From positions 310,001-374,000 of the forward strand of contig CAWFLL010000002.1 in NCBI GenBank assembly GCA_963816785.1: DNA of 64,000 nt, read 5' to 3'. The number at the start of each line of letters is the position of its first letter. Position 1 is the stretch's first letter. The translations under genes and the position numbers were made by a program. Positions 7,797 through 16,600 of the stretch are shown one piece after another. The notes beneath the pieces were generated by a model. The model saw only the letters and a list, made by a program, of their open reading frames with translations. It ran no database searches and was not told where the DNA came from. Source of the DNA: VRUE01 sp963816785 (lineage in GTDB: Bacteria; Actinomycetota; Thermoleophilia; Solirubrobacterales; 70-9).

Positions 7797-8531
7797 GTGA
7801 TCCGTCACTCCCAGTCATACCTGTTTGGGGCAATATCGGGCACAGCGGTGATCGCGGCAGCAGTCGTGTTCTTCATCCTGCTCGTCTCCGCCCAGGCGCT
7901 CCGTGACTGGCCGATCTCCGACCTCACCATCGGCAGCCTCGGCGGCAGTGGCGATGCGACCTCTGTCGCGCCCGCCGAGGCCGTCAGCGGCGGCGGCTCC
8001 GCGACCGGGGCCGCGGCGAACCTGAGCGGCCCGATCACGGGCGTGCCCGCCACCAAAGCGGGCGGCGCGGCCAAATCCACGGGTGGGACCGGGACCAACG
8101 CCTCCGATCGCGCCAATGGGAAGAAGAACGGCCGAGTTTCCGGCGAGACCCGGATTCAGGGCGGCCGCGGAGTCGCGTCCCCGCCGGTCGAGCAGCCTTC
8201 GAGCAGCGCCCCAACCCCCGCGCCGACGACCGGGTCCTCCCCCGCCGGCTCGGGAACAGCTTCCCCAACGCCCAGCGGCGGTGGCGGCGCCACCACCGGC
8301 TCCGGGCAAAACAATGCCGGCCCCCCCTCGGTTGGGGACGTCGGCACGCGGACCGCTCGCCGGGTGACGAACACGGTCAGGGAAATCTCCAGCGCCGCCA
8401 CGCCACCGGCCCCGTCGCCCGTGACCAACGCCACCGAGGAAGTCGCCGCCCGCGCCGCCTCTCCCAGCACGCCCTCCGGCAGCACCACCGACCGGGTGAA
8501 GGACGCGATCTCCGGCATCGGCGGCAACTAG
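7797..8531 (+). CDS. Low-complexity membrane-anchored exported protein
   Basis: 244 residues, starting at a GTG with the TAGGAGG site. One N-terminal membrane segment (residues about 9-33, GTAVIAAAVVFFILLVSAQA) is followed by about 200 residues rich in Gly, Ser, Ala, Thr and Pro (SGGGSATGAAANLSGP, SGGGGATTGSGQNN) with no recognisable domain. The tail contains a predicted helix (VTNATEEVAARAASPS). It is probably anchored in the membrane with an extended wall-spanning or surface part. Function unknown. Confidence 0.65.
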   Translation: MIRHSQSYLFGAISGTAVIAAAVVFFILLVSAQALRDWPISDLTIGSLGGSGDATSVAPAEAVSGGGSATGAAANLSGPITGVPATKAGGAAKSTGGTGTNASDRANGKKNGRVSGETRIQGGRGVASPPVEQPSSSAPTPAPTTGSSPAGSGTASPTPSGGGGATTGSGQNNAGPPSVGDVGTRTARRVTNTVREISSAATPPAPSPVTNATEEVAARAASPSTPSGSTTDRVKDAISGIGGN

Positions 8532-8536
8532 CCGCT

Positions 8537-8555
8537 CAGAGGGCTCCGGCCTCTG
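8537..8555 (+). terminator. Short hairpin after the low-complexity gene
   Basis: CAGAGG (8537-8542) pairs with CCTCTG (8550-8555) around GCTCCGG, six bases after the stop codon at 8531. There is no T-tract, so it is a weak terminator candidate at best. Confidence 0.3.
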
Positions 8556-8592
8556 GACTTATCCGGCGCCCCACCCGTCACAATGCCCGTCG

Positions 8593-9879
8593 ATGATGGG
8601 CCCTGAGGTGGATCCCGGACAGGCCAGCGCCGTGGCAGACCCGATCGCGGGCTCGCCGGTCTTCCCTGCCGCGACCCGCCTCAACGAGCGCGGGCGCATC
8701 GAGGTCGGCGGCTGCGACGTGGTCGAGCTCGCCGCCGAGTTCGGCACTCCCGCCTACGTCTACGCGGAGGACGACCTGCGCGCGCGCGCCCGCGAGACGG
8801 TCGCCGCGTTCGCGGAGCGGACCGAGAGCTTCGAGGTCCTCTACGCGAGCAAGGCCTTCAGCTGCACTGCCGCCTACAGGCTGTTCGCCGAAGAGGGGCT
8901 CTCCTGCGACGTCGCCTCCGGCGGCGAGCTGCACATGGCGCTGCGGGCCGGGTTCGAGCCGGAGCGGATCTACATGCACGGCAACAACAAGACCGAGGCC
9001 GAGCTCCTGCAGGCGCTGGAGAGCGGGGTCGGGCACGTGATCGTCGACTCGCTCGATGAGATCGAGCGGCTCGAGCGCCTCGCCGCGGGGCGGCGGCAGC
9101 GCGTCCTGCTGCGGGTCACGCCCGGGATCCGGCCGGACACGCACGAGAAGATCGCCACCGGGCAGGAGGACTCGAAGTTCGGGATCCCGCTGGCGACGCT
9201 GGGGCTCGCGGTCGAGCGCTGTGAGGCGGCGGGCCTCGAGGTGCGCGGGCTCCACGCCCACCTCGGCTCGCAGGTCTTCGACCTCGACGTCTACGGTCAG
9301 CTCGCCGAGGTCCTGACCGCCGCCGGGGACTACCCGGAGGTCAACATGGGCGGTGGGTTCGCCGTCGCCTACACCCGCGACCAGAGCCCGCCGCCTCCGT
9401 CCGCCTACGCGGTGGCGATGCTCGAACGGCTGCCTGACGGGATCAGGCTCCTCTGCGAGCCCGGCCGCTCGCTGGTCGCCAACCCCGGCGTCACCCTCTA
9501 CACGGTCGGCACGGTGAAGGAGGTTCCCGGGGTCCGGCGCTACGTCGCCGTCGACGGCGGCATGGCGGACAACATCCGCCCGATGCTCTACGGCGCCGTC
9601 TATGAAGCGGAGATCGCGGACCGGGTCGGCGACTCGACCCCGTGCCGGCTGGTCGGGATGCACTGCGAGTCCGGCGACATCCTGATCGAGGAGGCCAGGC
9701 TCGAGGACCCGCGGGTCGGCGACGTCGTGGTCGTCGCCGCCACCGGCGCCTACGGCCACTCGATGGCGAGCAACTACAACGCGGTGCCGCGGCCTCCCGT
9801 CGTCTTCTGCCGCGACGGCGACGCCCGCGTCGTCGTCCGCCGCGAAACCCACGAGGACCTGACAGCCCGCGATGTATAG
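8593..9879 (+). CDS. lysA: Diaminopimelate decarboxylase
   Basis: 428 residues, full length for LysA; it converts meso-diaminopimelate to L-lysine with PLP in the cytoplasm. The PLP lysine is Lys87 in LYASKAF. HAHLGSQ and the glycine-rich NMGGGFA phosphate loop follow, and CEPGRSLV and CESGDIL supply substrate-binding residues, the Cys of CESGD being conserved in the family. It lies 11 bases upstream of hom and is probably co-transcribed with hom-thrC-thrB as an aspartate-family unit. The first ~20 residues are poorly conserved-looking; ATG 8596 is an equally possible start. Confidence 0.93.
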   Translation: MMGPEVDPGQASAVADPIAGSPVFPAATRLNERGRIEVGGCDVVELAAEFGTPAYVYAEDDLRARARETVAAFAERTESFEVLYASKAFSCTAAYRLFAEEGLSCDVASGGELHMALRAGFEPERIYMHGNNKTEAELLQALESGVGHVIVDSLDEIERLERLAAGRRQRVLLRVTPGIRPDTHEKIATGQEDSKFGIPLATLGLAVERCEAAGLEVRGLHAHLGSQVFDLDVYGQLAEVLTAAGDYPEVNMGGGFAVAYTRDQSPPPPSAYAVAMLERLPDGIRLLCEPGRSLVANPGVTLYTVGTVKEVPGVRRYVAVDGGMADNIRPMLYGAVYEAEIADRVGDSTPCRLVGMHCESGDILIEEARLEDPRVGDVVVVAATGAYGHSMASNYNAVPRPPVVFCRDGDARVVVRRETHEDLTARDV

Positions 9880-9890
9880 AGCCCCTTCGA

Positions 9891-11120
9891 ATGAGCTCTT
9901 CTGATCCCTTCCGCATCGGGCTGCTGGGGCGCGGCACGGTCGGTGGCGCCTTCGCCGAGCTGCTCGCCGAGCGCGCCGCCGCGGTCGAGGCGGCGACCGG
10001 GCGCCCGGTCGAGCTGGCGGGGACGCTGACCAGGCAGGAGGGCGACTTCTCCGAGATCCTCGCCCGCTCCGACCTCGTCGTCGAGCTGATCGGCGGCACC
10101 GACCCGGCCCGCGAGTACGTGCTCGAGGCCCTGAGGGCGGGCCGCCCGGTTGTCACCGCCAACAAGCAGCTCCTCGCCCAGCACGGCGAGGAGCTCTTCG
10201 GGGTCGCCCGCGAGGCCGGCGTGCAGCTGCGCTTCGAGGCCGCGGTGGCGGGCGTGATCCCGATCGTGCGGGCGATCCAGGAGAGCTTCGGGGTCACCGA
10301 GATCGACAAGGTCTTCGGAATCGTCAACGGGACCACCAACTTCATCCTCAGCGAGATGGCGGCCAGCGGCGCCGCCTACGGCGAGGCGCTGGCGCGTGCG
10401 CAGGAGCTCGGCTACGCGGAGGCCGATCCAAGCGACGACGTCAGCGGCGCCGACGCGGCGGCGAAGATGGCGATCCTCGCCCGGCTCGCCTTCCACGCGC
10501 CGGTGACCCTCGACGAGGTCGCCTACGAGGGGATCGAGCAGGTCACCCCGGATGACATCGCCTACGCGAGGGAGCTCGACCTCTCGCTGAAGCTGCTCGG
10601 CGTCGCCGAGCGCCGCGACGGCGGGATCAGCGTCCGCGTCTTCCCCTGCTTCCTCTACGGCGGCCACCCGCTGGCGCCCATCGCCGGCCCCTTCAACGCG
10701 GTCATGGTCGAGGCGCCGGCGATCACCGAGGTAACGATGTCGGGACCGGGCGCGGGCGGGATCCAGACCGCCTCGGCGGTCCTCAGCGACGTCGTCTCGA
10801 TCATCTCCGGCGAGGCTCCCGTGCACGAGGCCGCCGCCGACCTGGCGCTCGTCTCCGACGTCAGCTCGTCCTTCTACCTGCATCTGGAGGTCGCCGACCG
10901 CCCCGGCGTCCTCGCGAATATCGCCCGTGTGCTGGGCGACAACGAGGTCTCGGTGAAGAGCGTCGTCCAGCGTGGGATCGGCGACGACGCGAGGCTGGTG
11001 ATGGTCGTCCACGAGTGCCGGGAGTCGAACTTCGCCGCCGCGGTCGAGGAGATCGGCGGGCTCGATGAGCTGCGCTCGCCGCCCCGATTCATCAGGGTGA
11101 TCGAGGAGCAGTTCATTTGA
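9891..11120 (+). CDS. hom: Homoserine dehydrogenase
   Basis: 409 residues from ATG 9891 (MSSSDPFRIGLLG). It reduces aspartate semialdehyde to homoserine with NAD(P)H. An N-terminal Rossmann fold (GLLGRGTVGG), the catalytic domain with VNGTTNFIL and EADPSDDVSGADAAAK, and a C-terminal ACT domain (HLEVADRPGVLANIARVLGD) for allosteric threonine control are all present. The length matches Gram-positive Hom enzymes. Its TGA overlaps the ATG of a 9-codon reading frame that leads into thrC. Confidence 0.93.
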   Translation: MSSSDPFRIGLLGRGTVGGAFAELLAERAAAVEAATGRPVELAGTLTRQEGDFSEILARSDLVVELIGGTDPAREYVLEALRAGRPVVTANKQLLAQHGEELFGVAREAGVQLRFEAAVAGVIPIVRAIQESFGVTEIDKVFGIVNGTTNFILSEMAASGAAYGEALARAQELGYAEADPSDDVSGADAAAKMAILARLAFHAPVTLDEVAYEGIEQVTPDDIAYARELDLSLKLLGVAERRDGGISVRVFPCFLYGGHPLAPIAGPFNAVMVEAPAITEVTMSGPGAGGIQTASAVLSDVVSIISGEAPVHEAAADLALVSDVSSSFYLHLEVADRPGVLANIARVLGDNEVSVKSVVQRGIGDDARLVMVVHECRESNFAAAVEEIGGLDELRSPPRFIRVIEEQFI

Positions 11121-11149
11121 TGGCCCCTGAAGGCAGGGACCGTCAGTGA
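11120..11149 (+). other. 9-codon mini-ORF bridging hom and thrC
   Basis: ATG 11120 opens codons for MAPEGRDRQ and stops at TGA 11147-11149. The hom stop and this start share TGATG, and its own stop and the thrC start share another TGATG. A ribosome leaving hom could re-initiate here and again at thrC. It is too short to judge by composition; the case rests on the double overlap. Confidence 0.4.
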
Positions 11150-12180
11150 TGGCCATTCCTTTGATCGAGAGGTATCGGGACAGGTTGCCGCTGGAGGAGG
11201 GAGATCCGGTAGTGACCCTGAATGAGGGGTCGACGCCGCTGATCGAGGCGCCGCGGCTCTCGGAGCGGATCGGGGCCAGGGCGCTTCTGAAGTTCGAGGG
11301 GGCGAACCCGACCGGGAGCTTCAAGGACCGGGGGATGACCGTTGCGGTCTCGCGGGCGAAGGCCCGCGGGGCGGAGGCGGTGATCTGCGCATCGACCGGC
11401 AACACTGCGGCCAGCGCCGCCGCCTACGCGGCCCGCGCCGGGCTGCGGGGGGCGGTGATCGTGCCGGAGGGGAAGATCGCGATCGGCAAGCTTGCCCAGG
11501 CGCTGATGCATGGCGCCCGCGTGGTGGCGCTGCAGGGGAACTTCGACGAGGCCCTGACCATCGTCCGCGAGCTTGCCGACAGGCACCCGGTCGAGCTCGT
11601 CAACTCGGTCAACCCGCTCCGCATCGAGGGGCAGAAGACCGCCGCCTTCGAGGTCGTCGAAGAGATGGGGGAGGCGCCCGGCGCGCTCGCGATCCCGGTC
11701 GGCAACGCCGGCAACGTGACCGCCTACTGGCAGGGCTTCCAGGAGATGGGGGTGGCGCCGATCCTCTACGGCTTCCAGGCCGAGGGCGCCGCGCCGCTGG
11801 TCCACGGGTCCGCGGTCGAGAACCCGGAGACGGTCGCTTCGGCGATCCGGATCGGCAATCCCGCCCGCTGGGAGGAGGCGATGGCGGCCTTCACCGCCTC
11901 CCGCGGCCGCGTCGCCGCCGTCACCGACGAGCAGATACTCGACGCCTACCGCTGGCTCGCCGCGAACGAGGGGGTCTTCTGCGAGCCGGCCTCGGCCGCT
12001 TCGGTCGCGGGTCTGCTCGCGCACGGGATGCCGGTCGTCGACGGGCCGGCGCCGGAGTCGGTCGTCTGCGTCCTCACCGGCCACGGCCTCAAGGACCCCG
12101 ACACCGCCCTCGCCAAAGCGCCGCCCGTGGTCAACTGCGAGAACGACCTCGCCGCCGTCGAGCGCGCCGTGTTCGCATGA
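11149..12180 (+). CDS. thrC: Threonine synthase
   Basis: 343 residues from ATG 11149, preferred over GTG 11146 because of the TGATG junction with the mini-ORF. It is a PLP fold-type II enzyme converting O-phosphohomoserine to threonine. The PLP lysine lies in NPTGSFKDRGM (Lys59 from this start). CASTGNTAASAAAYAARAG is the substrate/cofactor loop, and PVGNAGNVTAYWQGF matches the phosphate-binding region of bacterial ThrC. It is the short form typical of actinobacteria. It overlaps thrB by ATGA. Confidence 0.93.
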   Translation: MAIPLIERYRDRLPLEEGDPVVTLNEGSTPLIEAPRLSERIGARALLKFEGANPTGSFKDRGMTVAVSRAKARGAEAVICASTGNTAASAAAYAARAGLRGAVIVPEGKIAIGKLAQALMHGARVVALQGNFDEALTIVRELADRHPVELVNSVNPLRIEGQKTAAFEVVEEMGEAPGALAIPVGNAGNVTAYWQGFQEMGVAPILYGFQAEGAAPLVHGSAVENPETVASAIRIGNPARWEEAMAAFTASRGRVAAVTDEQILDAYRWLAANEGVFCEPASAASVAGLLAHGMPVVDGPAPESVVCVLTGHGLKDPDTALAKAPPVVNCENDLAAVERAVFA

Positions 12181-13058
12181 CCGCCCGCCACCGGCTGGTC
12201 CGCGTCCCAGCCTCCTCGGCCAATCTCGGGCCGGGCTACGACGTGATGGCCGCGGCGGTCGCGATGCACCTCGAGCTCGAGATCGAGGAGACGGGCGGGT
12301 TCTCCTTCGACGCCGGGGGGATCGACGTGCCGACCGGGCGGGACAACCTGGTCGTCCGCGCCTTCGAGAGCCTTCACCCGGCCGACGGGATCGCGTTCCG
12401 GCTGCGGGACGGGATCCCGCTCGCGCGCGGCCTCGGCTCCAGCGCGGCGGCGATCGTCGCCGGGCTCTACGCCGCCGACCACCTATTCGAGCTGGCGCTC
12501 TCGCGCGAGGAGCTGCTGGCACGGGCCACCGAGCTCGAGGGACACCCCGACAACGTCGCCGCGGCGATCTACGGCGGCTTCGTGATCTGCGGCCTCGGCG
12601 ACGACGGCGCCCCGAGCGCGGCCCGCTTCGACCCCCCGGACGGCCTCGAGGGGATCGCCGTGATCCCTGCCGAGGAGATCTCGACCGAGCTCGCCCGTGA
12701 GGCGATCCCGGCCGAGGTGCCGCTGGCCGACGCCGTCGCCAACGTCTCCGCCGCCTCGCGGCTGGTGCTCGGCCTGCGCAGCGCCGACCTCGACCTGGTC
12801 GCCCGCGGGCTCGCCGACCGCATCCACCAGCCGCGCCGCCGCGAGCTCTACCCGCGCTCGATGGAGCTGGTCGACGCGGCCCGCGAGCTCGGTGCCCTCG
12901 GCGCGACGATCTCCGGCGCCGGCCCCACGGTCCTCGTCTGGACGACCTGGCAGGACGCGGGAAAGGTCGCCGAGGCGTTGGAGGGCCGCTGCGAGGGCTG
13001 GGCTGAGGTGCGCCGCCTCCCCTTCACCCCCCACGGCGCCGACGTCCCCGAGCTCTAG
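12177..13058 (+). CDS. thrB: Homoserine kinase
   Basis: 293 residues; a GHMP-family kinase that phosphorylates homoserine with ATP. The N-terminal motif VPASSANLGPGYD is typical of ThrB. The ATP loop is PLARGLGSSAAAIVAG, and the third GHMP motif is near GATISGAGPTVLVW. It starts inside the thrC stop (ATGA) and closes the hom-thrC-thrB set, so the whole path from aspartate semialdehyde to threonine is encoded here. lysC and asd are not in the window. Confidence 0.93.
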   Translation: MTARHRLVRVPASSANLGPGYDVMAAAVAMHLELEIEETGGFSFDAGGIDVPTGRDNLVVRAFESLHPADGIAFRLRDGIPLARGLGSSAAAIVAGLYAADHLFELALSREELLARATELEGHPDNVAAAIYGGFVICGLGDDGAPSAARFDPPDGLEGIAVIPAEEISTELAREAIPAEVPLADAVANVSAASRLVLGLRSADLDLVARGLADRIHQPRRRELYPRSMELVDAARELGALGATISGAGPTVLVWTTWQDAGKVAEALEGRCEGWAEVRRLPFTPHGADVPEL

Positions 13059-13118
13059 AGCTTTCGGGCCGGCCGCGTCGCCGGTATGGTCCTCGCGACC
13101 CGCGAGAGGAGGAGGAAG

Positions 13119-13493
13119 ATGGCCGACGGCTACACGATCAAGAACCGCGACGAGTTGGAGGTGATGGAGGGCTCCGGCAACGCGACCTGGAGGCTGGCGC
13201 GGAAAGCGCTCGGCACCGACTGCTTCGGCTTCAACCTGGTCGAGATCGGGCCGGGGGGCCAGATCCCCGAGCACGACCACGGCGACACCGGCGAGGTCGA
13301 GGTCTACTTCATCCTCGACGGCGACGCGACGATGCGGCTGGGCGGCGAGGACCTCCCGGCGCCGGCCGGCACCTTCGCCTCGATCGACGCGCCGACCAGC
13401 CGCACCATCCTCAACAACTCCGACGCGCCGGTCACCGCGCTGCTGATCGGGGTCCTGCCCGACGGCGGCTACGAGCCGATGTCCTGGGGCTGA
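13119..13493 (+). CDS. Small cupin-fold protein
   Basis: 124 residues from ATG 13119, placed directly behind GAGAGGAGGAGG. Cupin motif 1 is visible as IPEHDHGDTGEVEVYFILDG (two His and a Glu as likely metal ligands). Motif 2 is in PAPAGTFASIDAPTSRTILN, where the usual histidine is replaced, so metal binding may be incomplete. The cytoplasmic function is unknown; it could be a small isomerase or binding protein. A hairpin follows its stop. Confidence 0.75.
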   Translation: MADGYTIKNRDELEVMEGSGNATWRLARKALGTDCFGFNLVEIGPGGQIPEHDHGDTGEVEVYFILDGDATMRLGGEDLPAPAGTFASIDAPTSRTILNNSDAPVTALLIGVLPDGGYEPMSWG

Positions 13494-13499
13494 CACCGG

Positions 13500-13522
13500 T
13501 TATTCCGCCGTTTGCGGGATAA
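13500..13522 (+). terminator. Hairpin between the cupin gene and gltB
   Basis: TTATTCCGC (13500-13508) pairs with GCGGGATAA (13514-13522) around a 5-base loop, with one T-G wobble. It lies seven bases after the cupin stop and upstream of the gltB promoter. There is no T-run. It may be a factor-independent terminator of the threonine unit or an operator for gltB. Confidence 0.4.
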
Positions 13523-13556
13523 ATGGGCGCCGTTTCCCGGTCGCCTCCGACGCCCC

Positions 13557-13562
13557 TATAAT
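13557..13562 (+). promoter_or_regulatory. Consensus -10 element upstream of gltB
   Basis: TATAAT matches the sigma-70 -10 consensus exactly, in an otherwise GC-rich 131-base gap, 62 bases before the gltB GTG. The -35 area about 17 bases upstream (TTTCCC) is poor. Transcription would begin near 13569. Confidence 0.55.
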
Positions 13563-13624
13563 TCGCCAACTCGTCAACCCGTCGCGCGCCCGCTCGGAGA
13601 AGGCGCGGATCCCGGGAGGTCAGT

Positions 13625-16600
13625 GTGAGCAGCCACATCCAGTCAAACGGGGAGAGTCCGCGTAGTCGGAATCACGACCTGACTCCTTTCGACGGAGCGG
13701 GTTCGAATGATGCGGGTCGCTATTCGCCCGAGAAGGCCTACCGGCCGCGGGTCTCGCCGCCCAGCGTCGAGGACAAGGACGCCTGTGCGATCTACGCCTC
13801 GGTCCGCAAGGACGCGACGCCGAGCCACGAGCCGATCCGCAAGGCGATCCCCGCCCTGCAGAAGATGCTCCACCGAGCCGGAAACGTGGATGGCGAGGGA
13901 GACGGCTGCGGGGTGCTGCTCGACATCCCGCGCAAGCTCTGGGCCGAGGAGGTTCGGAGCGGCGGCCATGACCCGTCGCTGACCCTCGACGCCGCCTTCG
14001 CCGTCGCCCACGTCTTCATCGAGCGCACCCAGGACCTGCAGCAGGTCCAGCACGACGCCCGCGAGCTGCTCGGACAGAAGGGCTTCCGCATCCTCGCGGA
14101 GCGGATCGGAGTCGTCGACTCGACCGCGCTCGGCTCGACCGCGCGCGAGGAGGAGCCCCACTTCTGGCAGGTCTGCGGCCTCGTCGCCGACGCGTCGCAC
14201 CGCGACCGCGTCCTCTTCGACCTGCTCTCCGAGCTCGAGAGCCAGCTTGGCGTCCACGTCACCTCCTTCTCGGCGATGACCTGCGTCTACAAGGTGATGG
14301 GGTCGCCGACGGTGCTCGGCGGCTACTACCCGGACCTCAGCGACGAGCGCTTCGAGACGATCGGCTGCTTCGGCCACAACCGCTACTCGACCAACACCTG
14401 GCCCTCCTTCAAGCGGGTGCAGCCGTTCTCGGTGCTCGGCCACAACGGCGAGATCAACACGATCGAGCAGCTGCGCCAGGAGGCACGGATGCTCAACGTC
14501 CCGATCCCGGCGGGCAACTCCGACTCGCAGGACCTCAACCGGACGATCGACACGCTGGTCAGCCGCGACGGGCTCAGCCTCGCCGAGGCGATGGAGATGG
14601 TCCTGCCGCCGATCGTCGAGGAGATCCGGGCGCTGCCCGAGGGCGTGCACCGGTTCTACATGTACCTGCGCCAGGCGATGGGCCCGTTCGCGCAGGGCCC
14701 GGTCGCGCTGATCGCCCGCCACGCCGATGAGTGCGTGTTCTCTGCCGACGCGCTCGGGCTGCGGCCGCTGTGGCAGGTCGAGACCGTGGAGGACTTCGTC
14801 TTCAGCTCCGAGCCCGGCGTCGTCGCGGTCGGGGAGATGGTCGCCGAGCCGAAGCCGCTCGCCCCCGGCGAGAAGGCGCTGGTCGAGATCGATCGCGAGC
14901 GCAAGCGCTCGCTGCTCTGGCCCCACGACGAGATGCTGCGGGTCGTTCGCGACCGCTGGCTGAAGCGGAACGGCGTCGAGGAGGTCGGCCCCTACGACCG
15001 CGCGCTGGAGACCGGCGGCCCGCTCGAGGGCGGCGAGGTGCCGGGCTACTCCGACGCCGGCCCGGAGGAGCCGGTCAAGGTCTCCGACCGCGTGCTCGCC
15101 GGCTTCGGCTGGCAGCGCGACGACGTCAAACTCGTCCAGCAGATGGCCTCCAACGGCGCCGAGCCGATCGGCTCGCTCGGCTACGACGGGCCGCTGGCCG
15201 CCCTCTCGCCGGAGCGCCAGAACCTGGCCGACTACTTCAAGGAGACGGTTGCGGTCGTCACCAATCCGGCGATCGACCGCGAGCGCGAGATCGAGCACTT
15301 CTCGACCCGGGCCGTGTTCGGGCGCCGCCCGCCGCTCGAGGCCGCCGACGAGGACACGGGCACCGTCGAGATCTCGCTGCCGGTGATCCTCGGCGGCCAC
15401 CACGAGATGGCGCCGCTGTCGGACAGGACCTACCGGCGCGTCGCCCGCGAGCACCGGACCTACCTGCTCGAGGACCTCTGGGAGGAGTTCCGCGGCCGGG
15501 CCGGCGCGGTCGACATCTCGCTGCTGGAGTCGGAGACGACCAAGGGGGCGATCGAGCGGATCAAGCAGGAGGCCGTGAAGAAGGTCCGCGACGGCGCCGA
15601 GCTGCTGGTCCTGACCGACCGCACGGTCTACGACGCCGAGCGCCGCTACCTCGACCCGCACCTGGCGACCTCCGCGATCGACCAGGCGCTGAAGCAGTTC
15701 CGGGTCGAGCCCGGCGAGGAGAACCTGCGCCGCCGCTGCAGCATCGTGCTGCGATCGGCGTCGATCCGCAACGTCCACGACGTGATGCTGGCCCTGGGGC
15801 TGGGCGCGAACGGCGTCTGCCCCTACACGATGGTCGAGGTGATCTGCGTCGAGGACTACGAGACCGACATCGGCAACCTCTGCGCGGCGCTGACCAAGGG
15901 GATCGAGAAAGTGATCTCGACGATCGGGATCCACGAGGTGCGCGGCTACGCCCGCCAGTTCTCCTCAATCGGGGTCAAGCCGGAGCTGGCCGAGATCTTC
16001 CAGTCCGAGGCCTTCGCCGCCTCGGAGGAGGGCGGGGCCGGCTTTGCCGACCTCGACGAGGACACCAACGGGCGGGCCCGGATCCTCTCCGAGGACGAGG
16101 ACGCGAAACCGGCCAAGACCTTCCGCTTCTACCCGAAGGTCTACAAGGCGGCGATCGCCACCGCCAACGGCTCCGGGACCTATGCCGAGTATTCCGAGAA
16201 AGTCCGCGACCTGGAGGAGAAGAACCCGATCTCGATGCGCCACATCATGGGGCTGAAGGGCGACCGCGACCCGGTCGACCCGGTCGGCGTCGACGCCGGC
16301 GTCGGCCAGCACGACTACCCGGTGGTGATCTCCTCGATGAGCTTTGGCTCGCAGTCCGAGCCGGCCTTCCGCGCCTACGCAGAGGCGGCGAAGGCGATCA
16401 ACATCCTCTGCGTCAACGGCGAGGGCGGCGAGATCCGCGACATGTACGGGAAGTACCGCAAGTGGCGCGGCCAGCAGGTCGCCTCGGGCCGCTTCGGCGT
16501 CTCGGCCGAGATGATCAACTCCTCCTACGTCGCCGAGATCAAGATCGGGCAGGGGGCGAAGCCCGGTGAGGGCGGCCACCTGCCCGGCAAGAAGGTCTCC

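Noticed and set aside
8578..11405. Two long minus-strand frames opposite lysA, hom and thrC
   Set aside because: Both are mirror frames of motif-complete amino-acid genes and lack ribosome sites and recognisable domains.
13643..15934. Long minus-strand open frame (763 codons) inside gltB
   Set aside because: It is antisense to an intact, motif-complete glutamate synthase and is rich in Arg, Asp, Val, Leu and Gly with no domain. Long shadow frames are expected at this GC content.
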